Notes: a model not told the origin generated them from the letters alone. A DNA stretch of 64,000 nucleotides from Coniochaeta sp. PMI_546 (GCA_021432605.1 MU271143.1:319277-383276), one strand, 5' to 3'. Positions 32,116 through 43,753 are shown, counted from the stretch's first letter. Made by a program: numbers and translations.

Positions 32116-33721
32116 GCAAGTGGTCGTGTTGGGTTGTGCATCATGGTATTTTGGCTTCTGGGTGGCGCAAAACGGTTCTTTATTAGGACTGTGTGGTCAA
32201 GGGCCTGTTTGTAAACATGGTTCGTCTTTTGCACAGTCAATACAAACCTGTTGATCCCACGCGGTGAATCTTCCCATACCTGCAGTATGATGTTATTTCC
32301 TACGGGGACTATGTCCCTTGTTGTAGGCTATGGTGTTCCTCGCGACGATCCACATCGCAATTCCGTGGTAAGTGTGTTCATTGGTTCTGGGCGATGACAC
32401 ATTTGTGATCCCTATTTAGACTTTCCAGCCCTGATGTCTGCAAGCCTTGCAAGATGTCGGTGTGTTTTACGATAAAGTGCAACTGGCAAACTGTTCGGCG
32501 GTTCCCCCGGCGTGATTACGGAGCACTTACCTCCGAAGTATACTCGGCATCAAGATACGGCGACTGCATACCCAAAACTGACTACTTGACGCTGCTCTCG
32601 GAGCCTCAGGGCGTAGGCTCGCGCTCTCTAATTTCTCCTCGGTTGACGTAAAGTCAGCCAACGTGAGACGTAGTGCGAAGAATACTGGTAGTTTGGCCAG
32701 TGGTCACGCCGGTTCGGGAATCCTCCTACCCCACCAAGAGGTTGGGTGGTGGGGGTGCTTATCAGCTGGATTCATCGTCGTCATTCATTGCTCACTGATC
32801 AGCGTTGGGGGGAGGAGAGAGAACGACTGTACGGATGCGGAGCTTGCCAGGTAATAGACCATAGGTTTCGACTCGTGAGTTAGAACCCATGAAACCGTGC
32901 CATATGATACGAACAGTGACAGGTGCTGCCGAGGGCATTTGAAGATGGCGTGTTTTGAACGCCGACATGGTTGATTGCACCAGTTGGACAATGATGTCGA
33001 GCTGACTGCGGTCTCGGGACTGGATTGGACGAGAGCTAGCCTAAGCTTTGTGGCACACGATCGCTGGGCAGTCAAGAGCCCAACAGGTACCCCGGTACAT
33101 CTCTCCCTCCCGCCGGCTGTCCCGCCCAACAACTTCGAGCCTCAGTCTGTCTAGGAGAGAGTTTATCACTGCATCAACATACCTCATCTTGTTCTGTTTG
33201 ATACTCGACCGTCTTGTCGTGCTGGTTATGCCATATCGCATTCGTTTTCCTATGCTCAGTTCAATGACTCTCAGTACCTTATCGCTTGCTATCTTATCAT
33301 AATCAGCGACATCCTATCGACGACGGCCTCTCCCCCCCCTAAGAGTCGACATAAGCATGCAACAAACATCTACTGAATGATACAGTCATCAACCTTGCCA
33401 CGGCTGCTTATACACGCAAGACTCCCAAAGAAACATCACGGCATTCTTGGCTACGGGTATCGAAGTCTACCATCGACCACAGCCACCTGTGACCGGAACC
33501 ACCAGGGCCGATCACGAGACAGGCCAGGCTGTTGTGTCCTCCTGGTCAACATAGAGCCGCTTGTGAACAGCGACCTCTGCGACGCAGACCGTCGTTTCTC
33601 GACCATCTAGCAATATTGGATCATATCTATATTCCAATCAACGACTCGCTCTGTCGAAGCCAAACGTGGGCATCCTTAGACACACCGTAACCCCGCACAA
33701 CCTTGAGCCAGCATTGACACG
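32116..33721. other. Intergenic, no gene seen
   Basis: The uL16 3' region, then about 1 kb upstream of the next plus-strand gene with CT-rich patches and a TCCCCCCCCTAAG run near 33335. No coding frame recognised. Confidence 0.45.
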
Positions 33722-35518
33722 ATGGCCTTCCACCAACCCACGCGACCGGCCCTACAAAGGGTAACTCGGCTCGACACCACTGAAAGACACTCTGAAGACC
33801 TTGCACCGCAGGCCTTTCGGGAAATCGAAGCGTCACAAACCTGGGTCCTATTCTCACCTCCCACCGATGCCGGCACAACAGCGTCGTACCTCAGCTCCGT
33901 TCAAGAATCACAACCGACGCTTGGGCGGTCGAGAGTTAGCGATGTTGGCAGCCTCAATACCGCTGCTCGCTCCGATGTCATATCGGGCCATTATAATTTA
34001 GGGACGCACTCGGTATTCGAGGATAGTATAGCGGAGGAGGATGCCGAGCTCGACAGCCTGGATAGCCATCTTCCTGACTTCCGATCCCTTCCCAGTCCTT
34101 ACGGCCAGCTGTCAAGCCAACAACAACCCTTGCCTCACACCGTGCCGGTATTGCCTGGGCATGACGGACTGGGCTCGTTCCTAATAGAGACACAGGCCAT
34201 TGCATCGGACGTCCAAGAACAGTTGTATGCGTTCGAGCAATTCAATCCCCGGCGTGTCAAGCGGAGACGAGAGAGTTTTGATCTAGCTCAACTGGCTCTT
34301 GAGCGAGAGGATGCACAAGAGGCCGACCGCAATCGAAGAATTGAGGCTTGGCGGTTGGAGCACAGTCAGTTCCTGCTAGAAGAGATCCGAAAGGAAACAA
34401 GGCGGAGAAGACAATCCGAAGCATCGGTGCACAAGCACCGGTCGGAGTGGAATGCCGCCGAAGATATCGCTACCATGAGCACGGTGGACGGAGTCCCGCA
34501 AGATACTCAGGCAGGGGCCAATTCTTGGCACGATCACGATATCGGAGATGCAACCAACGGCCAACAAGGGCTCTGGAGTCGCATTACGCGCAAGGTGATC
34601 CGTGACCTCATGGGCATCGATGACAGGCTTCTCTCTGTGCTCTTTGGAGAGGCCATTCCAGATGAAGCCGATCTCTCATCGACGCCTAAGGCATCAGCCA
34701 TGGGCGGCACCCCCACGGCCGCGCCCTATGAGGCGGAGTCATCCGATGACTCGACCTGGCAACTGCACCTCTTGGAGAGGGTGGCGAGAGAACTAGGCTT
34801 GCTGGTCAACCACTTGTCGAGCCACCCTGGCGCCTTTTCAACCTATGTGCAGATGCAGCACATGCCCCTTCCTTATGCCGGACTACCGGTCATCCCGGAG
34901 ACGGCGGCTGACATAAACGAGGCTGCGGAAAAGAAGGCGGACGACAGTGTGCCGTTCATGCCACAATTTCAGCCTACCATTCCGAGAACGACTCAGCCCA
35001 TCGCCATACCGGGTGCACACTCGGCAGGCTTGCCCGTAGACCCGTTGCAATCCATTTTAGGTGACGGTAGCAGCTCAAGCCAAACATTCACACAGCAAGA
35101 GTGGGAGCAAGATTTGGACATCAGATTGGTTTTCCGCTACCTCCGTTCGCGGTTTACATCTGGGCGCTCATCATCAACGACATTCACGTCAGGTACCTCG
35201 CACTTAGCAACATCAAGTACCCAAGACGCAGCAGCCAAGGCCGCTCGGGTCCGGCAACACCACCCTCTTGTTTCGCACGCGCACCAGCGGCCTCGTGCGG
35301 CCGAGCGGCGAACCTTCAAAGCGACTGTACCGTCGAGTCCTGTGGCTCTGAGACATGCTTCCGGTAGCTGCGCGAGCCAGAGCACCAGACGGTCTGCCAG
35401 ACGGAGCTCGATCTCGTCGAGGCACTCGTCCAGGCACTACTGGGATATCGGTGGATCGATGGGGACCGGCAGCATGATAGCTAGTACCGGCCCGATGGGC
35501 ACCTGGGGAGAGGTGTAA
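33722..35518 (+). CDS. Conserved fungal protein of unknown function
   Basis: Single exon, 598 aa. Not recognised as a named family. Visible parts: a Ser/Pro/acidic N-terminal region; a charged helical segment at about 175-250 (RRVKRRRESFDLAQLALERE, then AWRLEHSQFLLEEIRKETR), likely coiled coil with a basic nuclear-localisation-like patch; a more ordered middle block (LWSRITRKVIRDLMGIDDRL); and a Ser/Arg-rich tail ending in a glycine-rich GGSMGTGSMIASTGPMG segment. No membrane helix or signal peptide. A nuclear or cytosolic scaffold role is plausible but unproven. The next gene, also plus strand, is likewise large and disordered. Confidence 0.7.
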   Translation: MAFHQPTRPALQRVTRLDTTERHSEDLAPQAFREIEASQTWVLFSPPTDAGTTASYLSSVQESQPTLGRSRVSDVGSLNTAARSDVISGHYNLGTHSVFEDSIAEEDAELDSLDSHLPDFRSLPSPYGQLSSQQQPLPHTVPVLPGHDGLGSFLIETQAIASDVQEQLYAFEQFNPRRVKRRRESFDLAQLALEREDAQEADRNRRIEAWRLEHSQFLLEEIRKETRRRRQSEASVHKHRSEWNAAEDIATMSTVDGVPQDTQAGANSWHDHDIGDATNGQQGLWSRITRKVIRDLMGIDDRLLSVLFGEAIPDEADLSSTPKASAMGGTPTAAPYEAESSDDSTWQLHLLERVARELGLLVNHLSSHPGAFSTYVQMQHMPLPYAGLPVIPETAADINEAAEKKADDSVPFMPQFQPTIPRTTQPIAIPGAHSAGLPVDPLQSILGDGSSSSQTFTQQEWEQDLDIRLVFRYLRSRFTSGRSSSTTFTSGTSHLATSSTQDAAAKAARVRQHHPLVSHAHQRPRAAERRTFKATVPSSPVALRHASGSCASQSTRRSARRSSISSRHSSRHYWDIGGSMGTGSMIASTGPMGTWGEV

Positions 35519-37302
35519 GATTATATTCATTGTGTTGTCTGTGGAACAGGGTCCCGCCCGTCGCTTTGTACTGTACGACCTGTGTGCCAGCATTATACAT
35601 GGGGCATAGCATGCATATGGGCAGGTAATGATGGATTTGCATGTGTTTATGGCACTATATCTACGCTTAATCTATGAGCTCACGCTTCTCCTTTTTCTCT
35701 CTTCCCGTCCTCGCCTGCTCAGTTACTACATATCGATACTCATGAGAAGTCCAACATGCCAGTTGCTTACTGAAATACTTTGCCTGATGATGCGATCTCG
35801 TCGAGTCGTTTCGTCAGCCTCGCTGGAGCCTCCTCGGCCGGACTCTTGGACTTTTCACAGCCAGTCATGTCTCATTCACGGCTTACTGAACTGCCGCCCC
35901 GAATTGAATATCGGAGTTGGGCCGAATATGCACAACTTCCTACCGTGTCGGCGCTTTTCACTATTTCCAACACAGCTTGTTCTTTTTTGAGCCTAAATTT
36001 CGCCATAGCGAACGGCTGTGGCTGATATTTCTCTACTCCTGGGGTCCTTGCCTCTGAATCCTGGAGAGATGTAACATCAGCTCGCCTGGGAGACGCGAGA
36101 TTGGGCGAGGGCCGCGTCGCGGTCACCTAGACAGGGGTCTTAAGTGCCTCGTGCCCAATGAGACGATGACAGCTTCTCTTGGCTGAGTGAAACAGACAGG
36201 GGGTTGTCGCCCACACAGCGGGTTCCTCACGGCGGCCACCAGTAACGACGCGTTAAACCAGTTTAGGACTCCATCCTCTTGCTTCTTTTTGTTGATTCTT
36301 CAAACAACCCGACGTGGGCATGGCGCTGCAGGCCTGCCTGAGGAACGTTGGGAAGACGCCTTTCCTGGTATCGGAATAACAACCTACCCCCTGCCTACGG
36401 GTTTGGACGGACTGCTGCTGCACCGTCGAGTCATCGTGGTTTGGTTACGAGCAATCTATCGGTTCCCGTCCCCACACTTTGTTCTCCGGCATCAGCTAGA
36501 CTGCATCATATCTATCACTGTCCCGTCGAACTCAAGATATCTGCGCTCTCGTGATCTGTGCAGTGCACTGTGATGCCTCTACTTACACACCACCCTCTCC
36601 ACTTCCCGACTTCCCGTTACTCGCTGGCGTTGTAATCTACAGGGGTCCAGTGGTCTGAGGGCGTCCTTCGAGCTTCCTTTCCCCTCACAACGGCGTACGC
36701 CCAGGAGGTGGTTTGCCAAGTTCCTTTCCCACCTCTATCGGACGCCAGCTACGCCTCACTTTTTTGCCTGCACGACACTTCCTGACATTCCACCCCAGAC
36801 TTCCGCTTCAGGTGCCATCGACGGGCGCCTTTTTTGTCGAAAGCCTTTTTTTTTTCACGGTGTCGGACCCCAAATGAGATTGCGCAAGCCTCAATTACTG
36901 GTTCGTACAGCTTTCTATATAAAGGACGCATCTGCCAGGCGTCGTTCCCCGCCCCTCTTGCGTTCGTGACCGTCCACCGGTGGCTATGTGACTTTTTGAT
37001 CTCGTCGCATATGTATGCCTCAGGTCTGCTTCTGCTTGCGCAATGTGCTGTCGCGGCGCATGGTGTTCATGACTTACACTAAATTTACTGCAGCAAACAT
37101 GTACTAGAATGACGCGCTCCTGATGCCGCCTGGTTCGCCTGCTTGGGTTGCCTCGCGATCTTCTGCAACCGCACTCGCTTGCCTGGGATTGCTTCTCTTT
37201 GCGACATCAAGCTCGGGAACCTAACTCGACTCGAGACCGACGTCAGGTTGGATAACTGCGATTGACCCCTCGCCGACGTCAAATGCGCCTCTGCGATCAT
37301 CA
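35519..37302. other. Long upstream region with CT-rich tracts
   Basis: 1.8 kb without a supported gene. The right half is pyrimidine-rich and includes a TATATAAAGG element near 36914, which suits a long 5' leader and promoter for the gene starting at 37303. Confidence 0.5.
36914..36923 (+). promoter_or_regulatory. TATA-like element (TATATAAAGG)
   Basis: It lies about 380 bp upstream of the ATG at 37303, within a pyrimidine-rich region. Confidence 0.35.
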
Positions 37303-40300
37303 ATGGCCGCTACACCGTTCGACGCCGCGCTCCCGAGCAATTCCTTTCTCTTCGATATATATGCCGATGGCCAGCCTGCGCCAGTCCAGCCGAAACTCCC
37401 CTGCGGACCATGCAACTTCGCCGACACAACTCCCGGCGCCAATGGCGCCAAGTGTGGCTGCCGTCGTTTTTGGAGCAGACATGGTGCTGTGCGGGGTCCT
37501 TTGGCAACTAATATCGACTCCGACCAGATTGGCTGGTGCATGTGTTCTCATCATGCCTGCTACCACGATGACTTCGCGCCAGGACAAGTACCGTTGTCCG
37601 TGGTGGACGTATTTGCTGGGCAGGAGAACGAGCGTCCCAGGACCAATCGGGAACCTCTAAGTCCCGTCCAGGACATGCCTTCTTTCCAAGTCCCAAGTAA
37701 TCTAGCCGCATCCATGGATCTGAATCTTCTGGACATCCCGGCTTCATTCCCTTATACCAATCAGGAAGTGGCTGATCCGGCGGCTGCCATCAGTCATAGC
37801 CATGGACAAGACAGTTCGATGCCCGATACGTTGAACTGGGGCACTTTTCTTGCCTCTCAGCCCGGACAGGATGGTAGCTTCCCACCCATTCCACCGCAGT
37901 GCTTGATGCCTTCGAGGCCTCCATCTACTGCGTCATCCAGCCAGGCTAGGTACCTTCGACCCTTCGCGGGCAAGGGTTTACAGACACTTAGTGGTGCATC
38001 TGGAGCCAAAGCGCGCGAACCGTTGCTGGATCGCATCACAGAGACTTCTGTCCCTCCCGAGGCTGCCGGAGTTTCTGGATCCGATACAGCTCAGGTATCT
38101 GACGTAGTCGAGGATGCGCGATCGTCAGCTACCATCACAGGGGTAAGCAGAGATGCTTTCCAGCATCTGTCCAAGACTGTTCAGGGCCATGAGCAGCGAC
38201 TGGACAGGCTGGAAAACTCTTCATTCTCCGTTGCCGGTCACGAGGACTGCCAGGAAAAGCATGACCACGCTGATCTCCGCGTCACGGAGCTGGAGTCCCG
38301 GGTTGAGGAAGTCGAGAAGATTCTGAACAATGATGTGAGCAGTATTGGCAGCGGCCGTCGAACTCTGCGGCGCGATCCATGTGGTGATGACGCCACAGCC
38401 AGCGTCGCGTCTGTGTCGACGACGGCAGCCGGCGCTTCAGAGATGTACAGTCAACTGCAAGCGCTGCAGGCACAGGTCAGCCACCTGCAGTCGGCGTCTG
38501 CACCATCGTACAACAACCCATGGGAAGTTGAGGTGGTGTTCCTTCCATTTCCTCTGAAGGGCATTTGGATAGAAGCGCGCGACATTCAGACCACAACACA
38601 GCCAGGAGCCGCGGGCAGAACGAGCGAGGAATGGACCCAGATGCCTAACACCGCCAGCCGAGCTGCGCCTGAAGCTTTGCCGCTGGGTACGGGCCCAGCG
38701 TATGGAGACTTCCATGGCGCGGATTGGTTGCTGCCTCGAGCATGTGCACCCGGCGGAATGGTGGATAAGCGGCTTCGCAGCCGCGGTTTGGTCAAGACTG
38801 TCGCTGTTAGAGGCCCAGATGCTCGTAGCATCCAAGTCGCCATCAACACTGCATTCGCCGATGTCTTGCGCGTGGGCGCCTCGGACATGGCTCCTCGGGC
38901 CCTAACTCATCGCCTAGCCCATAAATTCGACCCGCCACCACTCGGCCTACAGCAGGCTTGGGTGCCTCTGCGCAAGATACACAAGGACTCGCGCCTACGG
39001 TTCCTGGCGCCGGCCGAGCTGGTTACGCCAAGTCTGTGGGACTATGCATTCCTAACCTCCAGCGTGGTCATGCGGGCGAGCGGGATGCAGCGTCTATATA
39101 TCACGCAGCGCGAGGCGTATCTTCAGGACCACCCCATCGGATACCAGGCTTTCGAGTCCTGTTGGACCTGGCAGAAGCTGCGCACTCTGACAAGGGTGTA
39201 CCCCGACTCCCAAAGCAGCAGCAACGGCGACGTGCCGGAAGCAGATGCGATGGAAGCGTGCTGGACCTGGAACGACCGACTCGACGAGCCTCCGTCTTCG
39301 CATCCCTCGTCGACAAATCCTCGACCAGCCCAGCCAAACCGATCATGGGGCCGGCGATCATCCACCTCACCGTCTCAGCAGTACTTCACAGGGATTCAAT
39401 CTCCCATCCTCTCGAACAGCCCAGCAGCGATACGGGCACAGTCTCCACTCACTCTCAAGGACCGAAAAGGACCACGGCCAGAACACATCCGCACCAACTC
39501 CCTACCACCAGCAGCAACAGCAGCCTTCTCTCCTTCCCTGAGCAAACGCCGCGTCTCATCCCACGCCACCAACCCATACGAGCGTCGTCCCTCACCCCTA
39601 ATCCAGCGAGCCAGCCCCCGCCTCCACGGTGCCAACCCCACAACAGCCACCTCCGCCTTCGTCAAGCGACGCACCACGCGGTCCCCGAGCTTCGTCCCCC
39701 GCAACACCCCCCGCTGGAGCCAGGCGCGCATGTCCCGCAGTCCCAGCCTGGCCCCCTTCGGCGCGCAGCCCTTCGACAACGACCGGACCGAGCGGCTCCC
39801 GACGCCCTTCTGCTACGCGACGCCGTACAGCAACGCCCCGGCCTCGAACGGCTACAACCGCGCCAACAGCCGGGGCCCCGCGGTCCAGCCCAACCCTTAC
39901 TATGCCGATGACGACGACGAAGGGGACGAGGACATGGCCGACGACGACGATGACAGGGGAAGCTCCACGGACCCGTACGACAGCGAGGTGACGAACGAAC
40001 TCTCCCCCCGTGGCCTGGCGGCCCGCCGCGACATGGATGACGACGGGGACATTGACATCGACGTCTATGAAGACGAGCTCGACGATCTAGATACCGAAGA
40101 CGAGGGCCAGTGGCAGCGGAGCAACACCGCCACGCGGCACCTGGCGCAGCAGGACCACGCTCACGGGCAGGTGACGACGTTGCCGGAGGATGAGCCCTGG
40201 CCGGGGATCGAGGACATGTCTGACGGGGAGAACGTGGATCCGGACCTGCTGCTGGGGGAGAGTGATGAGGAAGCAGAGGTCGAGGTCGAGATTGGGGATG

Positions 40301-40497
40301 TGAGCATGCGAGGGGATGGGGGAAGGGAGAGGGAGGGCAGCAGTCAGCCGAGCGAGTACCCCAGTACGCAGCGGGCTTGGCATGTCACGCCCGAGACTGG
40401 GGGCCAGGGACGACGGGCGGAGGAGAGGGGGGTTGATAGCGGGGTTGGGTTTCGGATTCATGAGGATCTGGAGGGTGATGAGGGCCAGACGCAATAG
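37303..40497 (+). CDS. Large fungal protein with N-terminal Cys/His cluster, coiled coil and acidic tail; unknown function
   Basis: Single exon, 1064 aa. The N-terminus has a Cys/His cluster that could bind zinc: C34, C37, C51, C53, C79, C81, H83, H84, C86, H88 (CGPCNF, CGCRRFW, WCMCSHHACYHDDF). A coiled coil lies at about 285-345 (LSKTVQGHEQRLDRLENSSF and onward). A well-ordered central domain at about 405-650 contains VEVVFLPFPLKGIWIEARDI and CAPGGMVDKRLRSRGLVKTV. The C-terminal 400 residues are Ser/Pro/Arg-rich with long Asp/Glu runs (DDDDEGDEDMADDDDD). I do not recognise a named family. The acidic runs and the Cys cluster would suit a nuclear chromatin or transcription factor, which is inference. 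Confidence 0.75.
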   Translation: MAATPFDAALPSNSFLFDIYADGQPAPVQPKLPCGPCNFADTTPGANGAKCGCRRFWSRHGAVRGPLATNIDSDQIGWCMCSHHACYHDDFAPGQVPLSVVDVFAGQENERPRTNREPLSPVQDMPSFQVPSNLAASMDLNLLDIPASFPYTNQEVADPAAAISHSHGQDSSMPDTLNWGTFLASQPGQDGSFPPIPPQCLMPSRPPSTASSSQARYLRPFAGKGLQTLSGASGAKAREPLLDRITETSVPPEAAGVSGSDTAQVSDVVEDARSSATITGVSRDAFQHLSKTVQGHEQRLDRLENSSFSVAGHEDCQEKHDHADLRVTELESRVEEVEKILNNDVSSIGSGRRTLRRDPCGDDATASVASVSTTAAGASEMYSQLQALQAQVSHLQSASAPSYNNPWEVEVVFLPFPLKGIWIEARDIQTTTQPGAAGRTSEEWTQMPNTASRAAPEALPLGTGPAYGDFHGADWLLPRACAPGGMVDKRLRSRGLVKTVAVRGPDARSIQVAINTAFADVLRVGASDMAPRALTHRLAHKFDPPPLGLQQAWVPLRKIHKDSRLRFLAPAELVTPSLWDYAFLTSSVVMRASGMQRLYITQREAYLQDHPIGYQAFESCWTWQKLRTLTRVYPDSQSSSNGDVPEADAMEACWTWNDRLDEPPSSHPSSTNPRPAQPNRSWGRRSSTSPSQQYFTGIQSPILSNSPAAIRAQSPLTLKDRKGPRPEHIRTNSLPPAATAAFSPSLSKRRVSSHATNPYERRPSPLIQRASPRLHGANPTTATSAFVKRRTTRSPSFVPRNTPRWSQARMSRSPSLAPFGAQPFDNDRTERLPTPFCYATPYSNAPASNGYNRANSRGPAVQPNPYYADDDDEGDEDMADDDDDRGSSTDPYDSEVTNELSPRGLAARRDMDDDGDIDIDVYEDELDDLDTEDEGQWQRSNTATRHLAQQDHAHGQVTTLPEDEPWPGIEDMSDGENVDPDLLLGESDEEAEVEVEIGDVSMRGDGGREREGSSQPSEYPSTQRAWHVTPETGGQGRRAEERGVDSGVGFRIHEDLEGDEGQTQ

Positions 40498-40857
40498 GCT
40501 TGAGCCCCCGGATGATGTATGACTGGACGAAGATGCAATGTGGTGTTCTCTTTTGTTTGTGTTCTGATGGGCTATCTCCCATATATTATACCATATAGCG
40601 AGCGGGGTGGAGCGAAAGGAGTCCGGACGATCTAGTTTTTATCTTTTCACGGATGTGAGTCCGTGGTTGAGGGTCGAGGACCATGTAGGCAGGCCTAGGA
40701 GCGCCCTGTGTGGAAGATATCTAGATACAATCTCATCACACTGACAATGCTTCTGTATCGTTGTATTCGGTAGTGACATGCACCATATATATTAACGTAA
40801 ACCTGCTGACGACGTGCTGATACACCGAACACGTACATCATACCAACCGCCAGACAA
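40498..40857. other. Convergent 3' regions
   Basis: Short intergenic stretch between two convergent genes. No feature beyond AT-rich 3' sequence. Confidence 0.5.
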
Positions 40858-42145
40858 TTAAGCTTCTATCTCGTCCTCCTTCCACTCCGCCACCTTGGCC
40901 GTTTTCGCGGAGCCACCACCAACTACCCTCCCGCCACTCTTCCTCTTAACCCGGCAGCGCATGCCCACCTCCTCGTCCCAGATAAACCTCCAGATGACGT
41001 ACGTCCAGCTGCGGTGATGCGGCAGGTCAGCATAGAAGTCCTTCGCCATCTCGTGCAGCCTCGGGAGCCTCGTCCACGGAACGGCAGGGAAGTCGTGGTG
41101 CTCGTTGTGGTAGCCGACATTGTACGTCAGCAGGTTGAGGGGGCCGTAGTAGCTGAAGGTCTCCGGGACGGGGATGCTATTGGACGGGTCGCGCGCCTCG
41201 GCCGAGACGGTCTCGTACACGTAGTGCTCGGCGATGAAGTGGCCTGCCAGCGGGTGCAGGGAGCCGGCGAGGAAGGAGGAAAGGAGGAGGTAGAGGAGGG
41301 AGTTCCAGGAGAAGTGTGAGACGACGAGGTAGTCGAATGCCAGCTGGACGACGACGTTGAGGAGGTGTACCCAGGTCATGGGGATGCGATACACGACCAT
41401 TGGCCGCAGGGCGTAGAAGAATATTTGGAAGGTGCAGAAGAAGGCCTTGCCCAGGATCGAGTCTAGGAAGACGGCTTCGAATGCGGTTGGGAGATCGGTG
41501 TCGAGACCATCGACGCCTAGGGATTTGTGATGCGTAAGGTGGTACGGCTGATTGTGCAAGGTTAGTATTCCACCTTGCGAATATTGTGGTAGGACCTGGG
41601 TTTCTACATACCCTGAATGAGGCACTGTAGGGAACAGCAATGGGCAAGTTCGCAAAAATGGCAAACAGCCGGTTCGCTAGACCAGACCGGAAGGCCAGGT
41701 TGTGTGATATCTCGTGGATAGACAGGAAGAGGTTCTGGTTGGCTGTTGCTCCGAACACATATGCCACCGCCCAGAACTTCAAGGACCAGAAGGGAGTGTT
41801 GCGTAACAGGTGTGCCAGCACGATCTGAAGAGTGACGACGCCGAGGACGACATACTTGGTCAATGGTTCGGGGCCGCAGAGCTTGGTGACCTACGACACG
41901 CGAATGATTAGTCAACCAGAACCTTGCGGGTGAGATCCAGGAAGCATACCGACCTCTGGGTGTGACTTGATGATTGCAAGCCGTCTCGTCCGATGCGGTT
42001 CCTCGGTATATGTCCAGAAGAAGTCGCGATATTTGGTCTCGATGGCTTCCTGCTCTGCCGGCGACATGTCGACTGGCTTGCCATTGGCGGAAACATCTTT
42101 CCTCCTTGGCGCAGACTTGGTCACTGTGGTAGTAGAGGGAGCCAT
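40858..42145 (-). CDS. Sphingolipid delta-4 desaturase (DES1 type)
   Basis: Exons are 41954-42145, 41612-41890 and 40858-41547, giving 386 aa. The three histidine boxes of membrane desaturases are intact: HEISH (123-127), HLTHH (160-164) and HNEHH (304-308). Several membrane helices lie between them. The N-terminal FFWTYTEEPHRTRR block followed by HPEVTKLCGPEPLTKYVVLG is diagnostic of dihydroceramide delta-4 desaturase. The enzyme introduces the 4,5-trans double bond into the sphingoid base in the ER, on the route to glucosylceramide. The first intron would start GTCGGT, an unusual donor, because only that junction gives the conserved HPEV-TKLCG reading. The start at 42145 was chosen over an in-frame ATG 90 bp upstream by family length. 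Confidence 0.92.
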
Positions 42146-42591
42146 GTCGACGGTTGAGCAGACGTTTACTGCGCTGTTGTCAAGATGGACGTCGTCTGAA
42201 GGGAACTCGCAGACGTCTGATGTCCACGCCTTCACTTTAAAAGTCGCCTGAAGTGTGAAGGGCCGTGATTGTGGCGGGATGGGGAAGTTTCAGCGGGGTC
42301 AGATCAGGCACGAGCCAATCGTCGGTCGTGTTAGGCCCATGCTCCGCCCAAAGCTTCAGGGGCAGCTCCATCTGAAGCAGGGGTCCCATTTCTGTCGTTC
42401 TAGAAGTGCTCCCATGCCGGTGCCGAAACATCCCACAAAACACGACATTCTCATGTCTGCTTTGAGGGGTCACGATAAACATGACGCGTTATAAGGTCTT
42501 TGATTTCAGCAGGAACCGACTCATTAATATGTTCTGACGACTCTGGAGCAACGAGGCAACAACAACAAATGGTTTCTTAAGTCTAATGTAT
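42146..42591. promoter_or_regulatory. Upstream region of the desaturase
   Basis: 446 bp between two minus-strand genes. It holds the desaturase promoter and the 3' region of the preceding reductase. No clear TATA box was identified. Confidence 0.4.
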
Positions 42592-43753
42592 CTAATCGAA
42601 CCTTAACGCGACAACGGGAGGCTTGTTGTTGAGGATATCATCAATCTCCTTGAGAATCTCGGGCGTCAACTTCTTGTAAGCTGCCACGGCCTGCACGTTC
42701 TCGTACACCTGGGCCGGACTGCTCGCGCCCGTGATGGCCGAGCTGACGTTGGGATTGCTGAGAACCCACGCGAGCGCAAGCACGCTCATCTTGACGCCGA
42801 GCTTCTGCGCAATCGGCTCCAGCTTGTTGACCTGATCGATGATCGCCTGCCACTGCTCCTTGCCCGTCCTCTGCCAGTACCCCTTGACGAAGTCGACCTC
42901 CGTCTGCGCGAACCGTGAGTCATCCGGGATGCCGTTCTTGTACTTGCCAGACAGGATGCCTTGCTTGAGTGGCGAGAAGACAGTCAGGCCTAGCCCGACC
43001 TCCCGATACAGGTGAGCGAACTCGCTCTCCACCTTGACGCGGTCCAGCATGTTGTAGTTGGGCTGCTCCATGACGGGGCCGATAAGTCCAAGCTTGTCAG
43101 CGTACCTCCATGCCTGAGCTATCTCGTCCGCTGCCCACTCCGACGTCCCCCAATACAGCGCCTTGCCGCTGTTAATCAGATGATTAAAGGCGCGGACTGT
43201 CTCCTCCATTGGCGTGTGGCGGTCTGGCCGGTGAGCGTATATCAGATCCACGTAGCTAAGCTGCAGCCGCTCCAGCGATGCGTCCATGCCTTCAATGATG
43301 TGCTTGCGCGAGAGGCCGACGTTGTTGACTTTGTTGTTACCGAAAGCACCTCCCCAGTAGATCTAGGAATCTGCTGTCAGTCATTCGTTGATCTCGCATC
43401 TCCGCAGACTCAAAATGCGCACCTTGGTAGAGATGACAATGTCGTTGCGTTTCCAGCCATACTTCTTGATAGCTTCGCCCATAACTTTTTCAGACTCGCC
43501 CTCTGCATAGCCTTCGGCGCAGTCAAAGAAGTTTACGCCGCTGTTGTATGCAGCTTCCATGCAGGCGAAGGTGCCCTCTTCGACGAGACTGTCAACATGT
43601 GCCGCGGCTTCAACATCATGGATTGCGTCACTCACCTCTGTCAACATGCCCACCGTAGGTAAGCCATCCGCCCAACGATATCGCCGAGACCTTGAGACCA
43701 GACCGGCCTAGGAACCGATACTCCATCTCAGGCAGACCTTCCGGCTTCGACAT
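42592..43753 (-). CDS. Aldo-keto reductase, Kv-channel beta-subunit-like (AKR6) family
   Basis: Exons are 43636-43753, 43423-43577 and 42592-43362, giving 347 aa. Intron 1 (58 bp, GTGAGT donor) has its acceptor at TCGAAG, which restores the family reading [17 protein letters not shown]. Intron 2 (60 bp) is phase 0. The tetrad is D58, Y63 ([18 protein letters not shown]), K91 ([12 protein letters not shown]) and H135 (LIYAHRPD). The ending RFD and the cofactor segment [12 protein letters not shown] are characteristic. These NADPH-dependent oxidoreductases are close to potassium-channel beta subunits, but in fungi most act as soluble aldehyde reductases. No neighbour indicates a specific pathway. 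Confidence 0.9.

Noticed and set aside
38958-39911. 317-codon plus-strand open frame in another frame of the 1064-residue gene
   Set aside because: It lies wholly inside the larger frame, in high-GC repetitive-composition sequence; Pro/Arg/His-rich shadow.
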